From Fabrea salina (Eukaryota > Ciliophora > Heterotrichea > Heterotrichida > Fabreidae), in the NCBI GenBank assembly GCA_022984795.1, contig JALIHJ010000009.1, positions 62,001-126,000 of the forward strand: a DNA stretch of 64,000 nt, read 5' to 3'. The notes under the pieces are model-generated. The model had not been told where the DNA came from. It saw only the letters and a list, made by a program, of their open reading frames with translations, and did no database searches. Positions 1 to 8,233 of the stretch are shown piece by piece. The stretch's first letter is position 1, and every line of letters starts with the position of its first letter. The position numbers were made by a program, and so were the translations under genes.

Positions 1-1
1 C

Positions 2-820
2 GCAACCCACGCCATAGACGTTACTCACCGGGTGAACTACTTCATTCTAAGTGGCAACTTGATGAAGTACATTTCTGACCTAGACATCATGGCAGCTTTA
101 CTAGCTTCAGCAGTCCACGACTTCCAACACCCAGGGGTGAACAATGACTTTCTGATTGCCCGCTCCCACCCCAAAGCTGTGAGGTACAACGACATTTCAG
201 TTCTGGAGAAACACCACTTAGCCGCAGCCTTTTCAATCATTCTGGACCAGAACTGCGACATTACCATTAACTTGACTGAAGACCAGTTTTGGGTGGTGAG
301 GAGCACGATCATTAAGATGGTGCTTGCAACTGACTTGAAGCTGCAAGAAGAAGTGGTATCTTCCTTCAGGAACCACAAAGGCATCACTAACTTCCCTAAC
401 GATGACTACGAAAAGCACATTCTTATGAGTTTTTGCATGAGGATTTCTGACTACGGAAACCCACTGCAGCCTTCAGACTTGTACTTCAAGTGGATGGGTT
501 TGATGATGGAAGAAATGTACCAGCAAGGCGACATGGAAGAACACCTGGGCATGGACTTCAGTGCTCCTTTCATGAACAGGGCAGAAGCCAACCCTTACGC
601 CACTCAACTTGCTTTTTGCGAAGTGGTTTTGGAGCCCATGGCTATTATTTGGGTGGAGTTCATTCCTGAAATCAAAGAAGACATCATTGAAGACGGTCTG
701 AACAAAAACATGCGCTTACTTAAAGAAAAGGCAGACTCTGTCTTAGGTAGCAACGAAGAAGACCTCCAAGAAAACTCAGAAAGGAAAAACTTAGCTTTGT
801 CCGAAATCCCCAGGAAATAA
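2..820 (+). CDS. 3',5'-cyclic-nucleotide phosphodiesterase (class I), 5' end outside window
   Basis: Hydrolyses cAMP and/or cGMP to the 5'-monophosphate. The reading frame is open from base 2, so only the C-terminal ~272 residues are present and the true start lies upstream. The fragment opens within the first HD-type metal motif (THAIDV). It continues with the second metal motif VHDFQHPG (fragment residues 38-45), the YND and LEKHH stretch, the third Asp in ISDYGNP, and the purine-clamp Gln region ATQLAFCEVV. This order is that of the class I PDE catalytic domain. Any regulatory N-terminal domain (GAF, PAS or membrane segments) is not visible. Substrate preference cannot be told. The next gene begins 15 bp after the stop. 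Confidence 0.93.
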   Translation, partial: ATHAIDVTHRVNYFILSGNLMKYISDLDIMAALLASAVHDFQHPGVNNDFLIARSHPKAVRYNDISVLEKHHLAAAFSIILDQNCDITINLTEDQFWVVRSTIIKMVLATDLKLQEEVVSSFRNHKGITNFPNDDYEKHILMSFCMRISDYGNPLQPSDLYFKWMGLMMEEMYQQGDMEEHLGMDFSAPFMNRAEANPYATQLAFCEVVLEPMAIIWVEFIPEIKEDIIEDGLNKNMRLLKEKADSVLGSNEEDLQENSERKNLALSEIPRK

Positions 821-835
821 TTAAATTGGGTTAAA

Positions 836-2050
836 ATGCTTATTTTGTTGCTGGTGTGGACTATCAGTGCCGAAAACAAAGTTTTTGAATCAGAACCTTA
901 TATAGTAGGCGCTAGTGATTCTGAAGTTAGGGTTAAGTACTCAGTTTCAAAGCATATACTTCAAATTAAACTAGGAACTGAGGACTTGGAAGTACTTACT
1001 CAGTACTACTTAGATGTGGAAACTTATTACAGTGTGAGCACGTTTGGCCTTGGTCAAAGCCTTAAGTGGCTTGTTACTGACTACGCAGGCAGGGAGTCCA
1101 CCTGCGAAACTCATTTAGAAAGAGTTGAACAAGAAGATGAGGAGTTGGACATTTGCGAAGCAACAGGTTGCTTTTCTAGTTTCATAGATGATGGTTGGTG
1201 TGATTCCCTTTGCGTTAACCCAAGTTGCAGCTTTGACGGAAAAGACTGTGAAGATAACGACTTTCCAGAAGTCGTAAACTGCAACCCAGCAAAGATTGGT
1301 AACGGAGTGTGTGATTTGGAGTGCTATAACTTTGCTGGGTTCTATGACGGAGGAGACTGCCACACTCCTTGTGCTAGAACTGGGTGCAATACTATGCTTT
1401 TGGGAGACTCTTTGTGTAACTATGAGTGCTTCTCAGAAACTTGCAGGTGGGACTTCGGCGACTGCGAAAACTGCAGTGAGGGCTGTGGACGTGAGATGCT
1501 AGGAGACTCAAAGTGTGACGAAAGCTGCAACAACGAAGCGTGTTCTTGGGACTTTGGGGACTGCTTCAAAACCCCGAACTTGAATGCAACTATAAACTAC
1601 AAGCGCTGTAGTGAGAAGGGCTGCAACACAAACAACATTGGAGACGAAGTATGTGACAGCAGTTGCAACATCTATGAATGCAACTATGATGGAGGGGACT
1701 GCGTGAATTCTGATGTATGCTTTGAGAAACTTGAATGCCAGAGTAGGTTAGGAAATGGAAGTTGCGATACTCTTTGCAATATTGAAGACTGCAGTTGGGA
1801 CCTAGGAGACTGTTATTTTTCTCAAAGCTCAAATTACCCACAAAGCTCAGAGTGCCTAGAAACCTGGATTAATGATGGAATCTGCGATTTTAGTTGTTCA
1901 GAAGACTCAGAAGACTGTTTTAGGAGCCCTGAGTACAAAGGAGGAGTGTTGTACTACTCTGAAAGCGGGTACATACTTAAGACTGAGTGCACTCGTTCCT
2001 TTTCTCTAGTTTACTCATTTGGTGTTATAATTCTTTTACTTATAGTTTAA
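836..2050 (+). CDS. Secreted/surface protein with tandem LNR (Notch/Lin-12) repeats
   Basis: 404 residues. An N-terminal hydrophobic signal peptide (about residues 1-12) is followed by about 100 residues without cysteine. Then come about seven cysteine-rich units with the spacing of Lin-12/Notch repeats: C...C...GDG-type turn, C...C, then DFGDC or DGGDC calcium-binding ends (for example WDFGDCENC, YDGGDCVNS). The protein ends in a hydrophobic run (last ~18 residues) with no cytosolic tail, which suggests a GPI-anchor signal or a C-terminal anchor rather than an ordinary transmembrane receptor. LNRs bind Ca2+ and occur in Notch, pappalysins and GlcNAc-1-phosphotransferase. No enzyme domain is seen here, so it is a structural or adhesion candidate. 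ATG in the context ttaaaATG. Confidence 0.85.
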   Translation: MLILLLVWTISAENKVFESEPYIVGASDSEVRVKYSVSKHILQIKLGTEDLEVLTQYYLDVETYYSVSTFGLGQSLKWLVTDYAGRESTCETHLERVEQEDEELDICEATGCFSSFIDDGWCDSLCVNPSCSFDGKDCEDNDFPEVVNCNPAKIGNGVCDLECYNFAGFYDGGDCHTPCARTGCNTMLLGDSLCNYECFSETCRWDFGDCENCSEGCGREMLGDSKCDESCNNEACSWDFGDCFKTPNLNATINYKRCSEKGCNTNNIGDEVCDSSCNIYECNYDGGDCVNSDVCFEKLECQSRLGNGSCDTLCNIEDCSWDLGDCYFSQSSNYPQSSECLETWINDGICDFSCSEDSEDCFRSPEYKGGVLYYSESGYILKTECTRSFSLVYSFGVIILLLIV

Positions 2051-2054
2051 TATA

Positions 2055-3218
2055 ATGAAAAGCTTCGAGTCATTTCCACTGAACCCAGAAAACCTAGCGT
2101 TGCTTCAGAACAGCCAAAACGAAGAAACCTTGCTAACTAAGTTTCTGAAAGAAGTAAGAACTGAAGAACACTCAGAAGCCTCGTTACCAGAAATCTCCCA
2201 CAAACGCATTGGGAGCACTTCAACTACACGGTCCATCTACGTTGACTCTGAACCTTGCACTCCTCTGAAGCCTCAAGACTCTGACTTCCGTTTACTGAAG
2301 CAGTCACTTAAGCGGCCTGTGTTCTTCAACATACTAATAGCAGGCGACTCTAAACTCGGGAAAACTTCTTTTATCAACACTTTTCTGAGCATGAAATTCA
2401 ACAAGTTTTCAGGCCAGTTTGTAGACGAAGAAATTCACCCGACTCTCACTATTCGGCACAACCGCGCAACGAAGCAAGAAAAAGACATCCAAGTAGAACT
2501 GGACTTTATTGACACTCCTGGCTACGGAGAGTTTCCTTTTGTGGACAACTGGCTGAACATGCTAGTGGAGTTCATCATTCAGCAAGCTAAGCTGTATAAG
2601 CAAGAAAAACAAACCAAACGCAAGTCCAAGCTTGCAGATACTAGAGTTCACCTGTGCTTGTTCTTCTTGGGAAACACAAGGTGCAAAGAGCGTGACTTGC
2701 ACGCAATGCATACACTCCAAAACTACTTGCCGGTTATTCCAGTAATAGCTAAGGCTGACTGCTACTTGCCTGAAGAACTCAAAAATGCAAAGTTAGAAGT
2801 CCTTCAGCAGTGCTTCGAAGCACTGATCAATACCTTTGACTGCGGAGAGTGCTTGGGAGTGAGAGCTAACGAGTTATCCAAAGCTCCTTTGTCCCCTTCT
2901 CCGCCTTTTTGTGTGTTTTCTGCGGAGGCTATTTACAACCACCAAGACAAAGCTGTTTATGGCCGGAAAAACCAGTCTGGGGTATACAACATAGAAGACT
3001 TGGAACTTTCGGACTTTGCTTTGCTGAAGAAGTTCTTGATAGGGTCGTTTCTGCCGCTTGCAGTGACTCAGTCTAAAGCCTTAGTTACAGAAGCTTTGAG
3101 GAAACGCAGACTCAAGCACTTAAAAACTAAGTCAAAAAGAAGAAACAACGAATTTAAAGGCAAACTTTTTAAGTCCGCTATAAACATAGTTGGGAACTTT
3201 GTAGCATCTTTTTTCTAG
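2055..3218 (+). CDS. Septin-family GTPase
   Basis: 387 residues. The G domain has a P-loop GDSKLGKTS (97-105), a G3 motif DTPGYGE (153-159), the septin-type strand DTRVHLCLFF (195-204) and the septin G4 motif AKAD (232-235). AKAD rather than NKxD separates septins from other P-loop GTPases. The first ~85 residues are variable. The C-terminus is basic and then hydrophobic (about the last 20 residues), which may attach to membrane; ciliate septins with membrane-anchoring C-termini on mitochondria have been described in Tetrahymena, so that location is possible. Septins polymerise into filaments. The start codon lies 4 bp after the previous stop. Stop is TAG. Confidence 0.88.
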   Translation: MKSFESFPLNPENLALLQNSQNEETLLTKFLKEVRTEEHSEASLPEISHKRIGSTSTTRSIYVDSEPCTPLKPQDSDFRLLKQSLKRPVFFNILIAGDSKLGKTSFINTFLSMKFNKFSGQFVDEEIHPTLTIRHNRATKQEKDIQVELDFIDTPGYGEFPFVDNWLNMLVEFIIQQAKLYKQEKQTKRKSKLADTRVHLCLFFLGNTRCKERDLHAMHTLQNYLPVIPVIAKADCYLPEELKNAKLEVLQQCFEALINTFDCGECLGVRANELSKAPLSPSPPFCVFSAEAIYNHQDKAVYGRKNQSGVYNIEDLELSDFALLKKFLIGSFLPLAVTQSKALVTEALRKRRLKHLKTKSKRRNNEFKGKLFKSAINIVGNFVASFF

Positions 3219-3244
3219 TTAAGGCTAATTAATTGAATAAATAG

Positions 3245-4096
3245 TTATAATATTAATTCAGTTAGGAGGTCATTGCCAAGTAGAGACTTTTCGGTGCTTT
3301 CAGTGTCACTGAGTAAGGACTTTTCTTCCTGAGAAGCTTCGTTAGGAATACAGTAGCCTTTTGAGTCCTTGTGAAGCAGCATAAAATTGTAAGTAGGCTC
3401 TTTGTTCAGAATTTCTCCAAAAACTTCACCTGAGTCGGAGACCCACTCTAACTTGTAGACCTCACCTGTATAGCTTTTAAGAGTTTTGCAGGCAGCTGAG
3501 TGAGAATTGAACCTCAAGACTGCGTAGTGGTTTTCTTTGTCATCAATCTTTTCAGAGTGACAAGTGATGTCAGTGATTCTCAAAGGGTTCTCGAAAAGAG
3601 CACACAGGTCCTTTTGGGAATCCTGAGGTTTTAAGCCAGAAATCTTCAGGCTCCTTAAGCAAGAACTTTCTGAAGGATTCTTTTGCTTTTTCAAGGTTGA
3701 TAGTAAGTTGTTGTACTTGTCCATGTCGTAGTAAAAACGCAGCTTATGGGCTTCTAGGAAGTCACAAGCTTCTTGAGTCCTACCTTCGCGATGCATAAGG
3801 CTGGCTAAGTCTTTAATTGCGCTTTCGACTTTGTCGCCTTTTTTAATGGCCAGTTTGTAGTAAGTTTCGGCAGTCGTTAGCTGAGAGTTCCACTCAGCTT
3901 GCTTTGCAAGGGCGTAAGGAGTGGTTCCTTTGGGGTAGGGCAAAGCTTCATTCTGGTCATTTTGCTTCTTAGCATAAGCGCGGGTTTTTGAGAAGGACTT
4001 TTGGGTGACTTTACTTGAGTTTTTGCGACTGTGGCTGTTAGGAACAGTTTGTGGGTTTGAAGGACTGGTTGTATTTAATGTACTATTGCTAGCCAT
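3245..4096 (-). CDS. TPR-like and RRM-like protein of unknown function
   Basis: 283 residues. After a Ser/Asn/Thr-rich basic N-terminus (1-50) there is a Sel1/TPR-like stretch (about 60-130: YALAKQAEWN, AETYYKLAIKKGD, AIKDLASLMHREGR). It is followed by a short RRM-like fold (about 150-225, with LRSLKISGLKP and HYAVLRFNSHSAACKTL resembling RNP2 and RNP1). The tail is acidic and serine-rich. This suggests an RNA-associated protein, but the RNP aromatic residues are weak and no named family is recognised. It faces INTS7 across a 212-bp divergent intergenic region, the longest in the window. Confidence 0.75.
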   Translation of the reverse strand: MASNSTLNTTSPSNPQTVPNSHSRKNSSKVTQKSFSKTRAYAKKQNDQNEALPYPKGTTPYALAKQAEWNSQLTTAETYYKLAIKKGDKVESAIKDLASLMHREGRTQEACDFLEAHKLRFYYDMDKYNNLLSTLKKQKNPSESSCLRSLKISGLKPQDSQKDLCALFENPLRITDITCHSEKIDDKENHYAVLRFNSHSAACKTLKSYTGEVYKLEWVSDSGEVFGEILNKEPTYNFMLLHKDSKGYCIPNEASQEEKSLLSDTESTEKSLLGNDLLTELIL

Positions 4097-4308
4097 TATT
4101 TTTTATAACCCTAAATGGTTCTGTTGAATAAATGTTTGAACCAGAATCCATCATGGAATGTAATCTAGAAGATTCTTCCAAAATGGGGCCAATTCTAGAA
4201 TACTTTTGCCTACACGATACTAAACAAGTAAGTTAGGTTAACCTTAGTGGATATAAAAAACCTTAAAAAACTCCTTACTCCTTCTAGAGATTTCTGATCA
4301 GATCAAAA
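4097..4308. promoter_or_regulatory. Divergent intergenic region, longest in the window
   Basis: 212 bp between the start codons of the TPR/RRM-like gene (minus) and the INTS7 homologue (plus). No gene is seen in it. It holds two inverted GAA/TTC pairs (GAAGATTC at 4168-4175 and TTCTAGAA at 4193-4200) that look like heat-shock-factor half-site arrays, and AT-rich tracts next to both start codons. Confidence 0.6.
4168..4200. promoter_or_regulatory. Heat-shock-element-like inverted repeats
   Basis: GAAGATTC (4168-4175) and TTCTAGAA (4193-4200) each fit the inverted nGAAnnTTCn pattern bound by HSF trimers. They are about 70-105 bp upstream of the minus-strand gene and 110-140 bp upstream of INTS7. 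This is a motif match only; GAA/TTC pairs arise by chance in AT-rich DNA. Confidence 0.35.
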
Positions 4309-6264
4309 ATGGAACATATTGACTACCTCAAAGGACTGTCTTCAGGCGACCCTCAAACTCAACTAGCCAGTATCCCCAGAATCATTCACTACGTCAAGCA
4401 GAACCCTTCGCCTATCCTCGTTAACACCCTTGCTATCAATATGGCCGTTGAATTTACTCGGGCTTCCAATAGGCTCCGGTACTTCATCTTTGAGTTCTTC
4501 AAGCAATGCAGAACCGAAATGTGCATGATCAAGAGCAAAAAAGAAGTCTTCATGCACCTCACTTCTGTTTTGGACCGCAACGACCCTGTAGCACAATGCC
4601 TCTTGCTCAAAATCCTAGAGTCGCTTTCTGCCCTGTTGACTGACCTTTTGGAAGTACACCATAAGATCTTGCTAGCCCTTAAAAGCCCTCACAAAAAAGT
4701 TTCTGATACAGCTGCAGGAATCCTCCCTAGAGTTCTAAGTTTTGCTCCTGGAATGGCTAAGCACGTGTTCCAGGAAGGCCTGTCCAAAGAGCACTTTTGG
4801 AAACTCATAAAAGTTATTCCTGAAAGCCAAGAGTCTATAAAGAGTGTGTATGCTTTTCTGTGCAAAAACTTAGAAGAAGAAGAGGTCCCAGAGGCACTGA
4901 CTTTGTTAGCTTTGAAGAACCAAAGTGTAGTTAGCTATGTAAAAGAAGTTCTTGTTTCTAAACGCAAAACTGAGTTGCTACAGAAACTCTGCGAAAAGTA
5001 CGGAAGTTCTTTTTTAAGTCAAGAAGAACTTAGCTTGGTAGATTTCAGTCCAGAGTCCACTCAGACAGAACTACTGTGCACAAACAAACTTACTCAAGCT
5101 GACTACAAGTCGATTTACTTAAGTTGGAATGATCAGAAAGACCCTTCTTTGGTAATCCAAAGACTTAAAAGCTTAGTTGAGCAGTCTAGTTCTGAAGCGC
5201 ATTTGTGCTTTAAACTCGCAATCAAACTCAACTTAGGCTGCACAGACTCGCTTCTGCAAGTGCTTCCAGAGACCTTTAAGTACGAAGCTTGTTTGCTCTG
5301 CATAAACTCAAGCCACCCTGCTTTAGACACTCTTCTTTGGAAACTAAACAACTACGAACTCTACAAAGTAGCTTGTTACTTGCTGAGGAAGGCAGAGTAC
5401 CAAAAAGCTTTAGAGTTGCTTGTTAAACTCAAAACAGAGTACAGAGGTTCCAGTGAAAAAATTTACGAGTGGCTCTGCACACTCATTAGCATTGCTCAGT
5501 TTGAGTCCACTAAAGAAGGTTTTGAAGCACTGACTCACCTAGAGTGCCTTGGTTCAGGCCCTAAAACTTACTTCCACAACCAGTTTGTGACTGCAAGGAT
5601 TTTGCTCGTGCACTGTTTGAAACAGATAAAAGCTCACCAAGAACCCAAAAACTACTCCAAAGACTTTCTGACTGCTAAAAAGAAATTCCACAAACTCTTG
5701 TTTTTGTTTCCCAAACTTGACAAAGTGACTACTCAGACTCTTAAAAAGTGGAGAGAAGTCTCAGGAATTCTAGGTGTTTTCTGTGAAAGCAACTCCAAAG
5801 AAGTAGTTCAAGAGTACTACCCTAAGTCCTACCCTTTAGTTAGCGGCTCTTCTTCAATAGAAGCAGCAACCACCACTTTAGAAATCCCTCTCCACTTGCC
5901 TCCACAGATATTCAAATTCAACACTCCTTTCCACGTTACTTTAGAAATATGGCATGACTCCCCCCTTAAAGTTATTAAGGGCAAAGAGTTTATTCTTGAG
6001 TTTACTGCCCAGCTCCACCAACTGTCCCACAAACCTCCTCAGTTGGAGTTCAGTGGCAAAGCTCTTCACAGAAGCAAAGCTTGCAAGCAGGTCTTTAAAG
6101 TCAAAAGACAAGTTCCTCCTTCAGGAGTCTGCAATATGAGTATTCCTGTTTACTTTTTTGAGTCTGGATCAGTCACTCTAACTATCAAGGCACAAATAAT
6201 CTCTAACAGAGGCCGTAAAATAGGCAAGTGCGAGTATGGCGAGTTGTCAATCGAATGCTTGTAA
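4309..6264 (+). CDS. INTS7: Integrator complex subunit 7 homologue
   Basis: 651 residues. The N-terminal helical (HEAT/ARM-like) part matches INTS7. LKGLSSGDPQTQLASIPRI corresponds to the family's opening repeat, and PSPILVNTLAINMAVEF corresponds to PFPILINSAFLKLADVF of animal INTS7. FMHLTSVLDRNDPVAQ is equivalent to the family's IHSNDPVARA segment. The C-terminal ~150 residues are beta-rich, as in the INTS7 C-terminal domain. Integrator is the metazoan and protist complex that cleaves snRNA and attenuated mRNA transcripts on RNA polymerase II; INTS7 is part of its shoulder/backbone. It is shorter than the human protein (~960 residues). The start context is AAAAATG. The next gene begins 7 bp after the stop. 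Confidence 0.8.
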   Translation: MEHIDYLKGLSSGDPQTQLASIPRIIHYVKQNPSPILVNTLAINMAVEFTRASNRLRYFIFEFFKQCRTEMCMIKSKKEVFMHLTSVLDRNDPVAQCLLLKILESLSALLTDLLEVHHKILLALKSPHKKVSDTAAGILPRVLSFAPGMAKHVFQEGLSKEHFWKLIKVIPESQESIKSVYAFLCKNLEEEEVPEALTLLALKNQSVVSYVKEVLVSKRKTELLQKLCEKYGSSFLSQEELSLVDFSPESTQTELLCTNKLTQADYKSIYLSWNDQKDPSLVIQRLKSLVEQSSSEAHLCFKLAIKLNLGCTDSLLQVLPETFKYEACLLCINSSHPALDTLLWKLNNYELYKVACYLLRKAEYQKALELLVKLKTEYRGSSEKIYEWLCTLISIAQFESTKEGFEALTHLECLGSGPKTYFHNQFVTARILLVHCLKQIKAHQEPKNYSKDFLTAKKKFHKLLFLFPKLDKVTTQTLKKWREVSGILGVFCESNSKEVVQEYYPKSYPLVSGSSSIEAATTTLEIPLHLPPQIFKFNTPFHVTLEIWHDSPLKVIKGKEFILEFTAQLHQLSHKPPQLEFSGKALHRSKACKQVFKVKRQVPPSGVCNMSIPVYFFESGSVTLTIKAQIISNRGRKIGKCEYGELSIECL

Positions 6265-6271
6265 TATTTAA

Positions 6272-7081
6272 ATGGAACTTGAACAAAACAGAGAACCTCC
6301 CAGGCCAATATCGCCTCCACAACCCCTAGACACAGAACTCGAAAGTATTCTGAAGCCAGAAAAACAAGTTTTGGAAGAGTACCAACTTCCTCGAACTTTG
6401 AAAAGGAGCGCTTCGCTGCCCAAACACACCTGCCACGAGCAATCTTCAGTTAAGTCGACTTCGCAGAACAAACTCCAAACACTGGAGCAAAGGCTTTCAG
6501 GAGCTATGTCGAGCATCAAGCACCTTGAAAAGTTACTTAAAGAAAAAGACTCAGTGATTGAAGAACTCAAAAAAGGACTTCAAGAAAAAACTAAGTCTAT
6601 TGAAGCCTTCCAGTCAGCTTACACAAGTTCCCAAGTGCACCAAAAGAACTCTATGCTGCAGACTTCAATCACTTCTGTGATGCGCAAAAAAGAAAAAGAA
6701 ATGCAAAGAATCATCAACGACCAACAAACCAAAATAGAACAAGACAAAAAAACTCTCCAGCGACTCCAAAGCTCCAACAAAGAACTCCTCCAAAAACTCA
6801 AGGAAGCCGAACACAGGAACTCCCAAGTCGAGTCTTCCAACCAAGAAGTCACTAAAGAACTCCACCAACAAAAAGTTAACTTTGAAAAGTCCGAAAAAGT
6901 AGCTAAGAAAGCCCAGGAAACCCAAGAAGAAGTCAACCGACTCCAAGAAGAATTAGAAACTTGGAAGTCTAAGTACTATGATTTAGTAACTAGTTCTATG
7001 GAGTTCGAAGAAAAAACCAGAAGTTTGTATAAGGCTAATCAGATACTCAATGAAAATCTTTTGAAATTACTAGATTCTTAA
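6272..7081 (+). CDS. Coiled-coil protein, unknown function
   Basis: 269 residues. A short proline-rich, acidic N-terminus (PPRPISPPQPLD, 9-20) is followed from about residue 65 to the end by an almost continuous Lys/Glu/Gln-rich heptad pattern typical of a long coiled coil. No globular domain or family is recognised. The many Lys/Glu/Gln codons produce long open frames on the opposite strand (6619-6946); these are judged shadows. It converges on the RING-CH gene, with 3 bp between the two stop codons. Confidence 0.7.
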   Translation: MELEQNREPPRPISPPQPLDTELESILKPEKQVLEEYQLPRTLKRSASLPKHTCHEQSSVKSTSQNKLQTLEQRLSGAMSSIKHLEKLLKEKDSVIEELKKGLQEKTKSIEAFQSAYTSSQVHQKNSMLQTSITSVMRKKEKEMQRIINDQQTKIEQDKKTLQRLQSSNKELLQKLKEAEHRNSQVESSNQEVTKELHQQKVNFEKSEKVAKKAQETQEEVNRLQEELETWKSKYYDLVTSSMEFEEKTRSLYKANQILNENLLKLLDS

Positions 7082-7084
7082 CGC

Positions 7085-7609
7085 TTAGTAAAACTCTGCT
7101 TCAGGTAATATATTTATCCCCAGTATTGACCGGTTGAATAAAGTCAGTCCGAACCCGCAAAACACTGCCAGCACCAAGGATACTCTAAACCCCTGTGAAA
7201 GGATTTCCATAGCAGTTTCTGAGACAAGTCTTGGTTCGTTAAACACTTCAATAATCATCAAAAGCATAAACACCAAACACAGGTTTGCCCAAAGCAATCT
7301 AAGCATAGGGAACTCCCCTGGCTGTTCCAAGGGTTGCTCTTGAACTTCTTGGTGGCTTCTTACATAGTTATTTTCTTGAGCCCACTGTACCCAGTTTTCA
7401 TTGTAACTTGAGTGACAAATTTCACACTCAGTAGCTCCGCACTGTCTAATCCACTCTTTTAAGCACTCACGGTGGATGTACCTTACGGAGCCTAAGCAGT
7501 TGCAAGGCACACACATGTAAGAGTCAGGTTCGCCCCTTTCCAAGCATATACGACAAGCTGCTGCTTCTTCTATATCTTTAACTAAAACAAATTCACTTTC
7601 CTCTTTCAT
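7085..7609 (-). CDS. RING-CH (MARCH-type) membrane E3 ubiquitin ligase
   Basis: 174 residues. The N-terminal RING-CH zinc finger (residues 18-65) has the C4HC3 order: CRICLE, a CVPCNC pair, HRECLKEWI, then ECEIC. The His/Cys layout and the conserved Trp (KEWI) are those of MARCH proteins, not canonical RINGs. Two hydrophobic segments follow (about 105-127 and 140-165), giving the usual MARCH hairpin in an endomembrane. These ligases ubiquitinate membrane proteins and steer trafficking. The start codon is 6 bp from the start of the divergent histidine phosphatase at 7616. Confidence 0.85.
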   Translation of the reverse strand: MKEESEFVLVKDIEEAAACRICLERGEPDSYMCVPCNCLGSVRYIHRECLKEWIRQCGATECEICHSSYNENWVQWAQENNYVRSHQEVQEQPLEQPGEFPMLRLLWANLCLVFMLLMIIEVFNEPRLVSETAMEILSQGFRVSLVLAVFCGFGLTLFNRSILGINILPEAEFY

Positions 7610-7615
7610 ACTTTA

Positions 7616-8230
7616 ATGGAAATCTACTTAACTAGGCACGGGGAAAGTGTAGGGAACTTAAGAAAACTACTTCAGGGCCAAACTGAGTTTGACCTAACTG
7701 AACTAGGAGTTTCCCAGGCACAAAAACTAGGCTTCAAACTAAAAGGCACAGAGTTCGATTCAGTTTACTGCAGCGATTTAAAAAGGTGCAGACAGACTGC
7801 ATCAGAAATACAGAGTTACTTAAACTTAGAACCTATAGTTGACCGGAGACTCCGTGAAAGGAACTTTGGAGACTTAGAAGGAGAACCTCATGGCAGTTTA
7901 GATGCGTTTGCACAAGCACAAGGAGTGCCCTTTAGAGAAATAGTGCCTCCTAACGGAGAAAGTTCTCTTCAAGTGATGCAAAGGTGCAGAGACTTCTTAG
8001 ATGACTTGTTGCAGAAACACTTACACAAAGAACACAGAGTATTAATAGTAAGCCACAGTGGGTGGATTTCTGAGTTCTTTAGAGTTTTAAGTGAAGTTCT
8101 AAGTGACACAAGCTTACTCAACCAAAGGTGCTCTAACACAGGGTTGTTTCACTTAGTTTTAAAAGGCGAACCTCAAACCATGCAACTTCAAATTAAACTG
8201 AGTAACAACACTCTGCACTTATTTGAATAA
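7616..8230 (+). CDS. Histidine phosphatase (phosphoglycerate-mutase-like), tandem copy 1
   Basis: 204 residues, a single histidine-phosphatase domain. The catalytic RHG box (LTRHGESVGN, residues 4-13) supplies the phospho-accepting His. FDSVYCSDLKRCRQT carries the second Arg, ERNFGDLEG the acid/base Glu region, and LIVSHSGW the second catalytic His. Size and motifs resemble small cobalamin-phosphatase, TIGAR-like or broad-specificity phosphatases; the substrate is unknown. Its tandem neighbour at 8234 is a diverged paralogue beginning 3 bp after this stop. This copy has no intron in the RHG codons, unlike copy 2. Confidence 0.88.
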   Translation: MEIYLTRHGESVGNLRKLLQGQTEFDLTELGVSQAQKLGFKLKGTEFDSVYCSDLKRCRQTASEIQSYLNLEPIVDRRLRERNFGDLEGEPHGSLDAFAQAQGVPFREIVPPNGESSLQVMQRCRDFLDDLLQKHLHKEHRVLIVSHSGWISEFFRVLSEVLSDTSLLNQRCSNTGLFHLVLKGEPQTMQLQIKLSNNTLHLFE

Positions 8231-8233
8231 AAA

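Noticed and set aside
6619-6946. Long minus-strand frames opposite the coiled-coil gene, and similar ones at 38580-39886
   Set aside because: They mirror Lys/Glu/Gln-rich codons of coiled-coil genes and show Ser/Phe/Leu low-complexity products with no domain.
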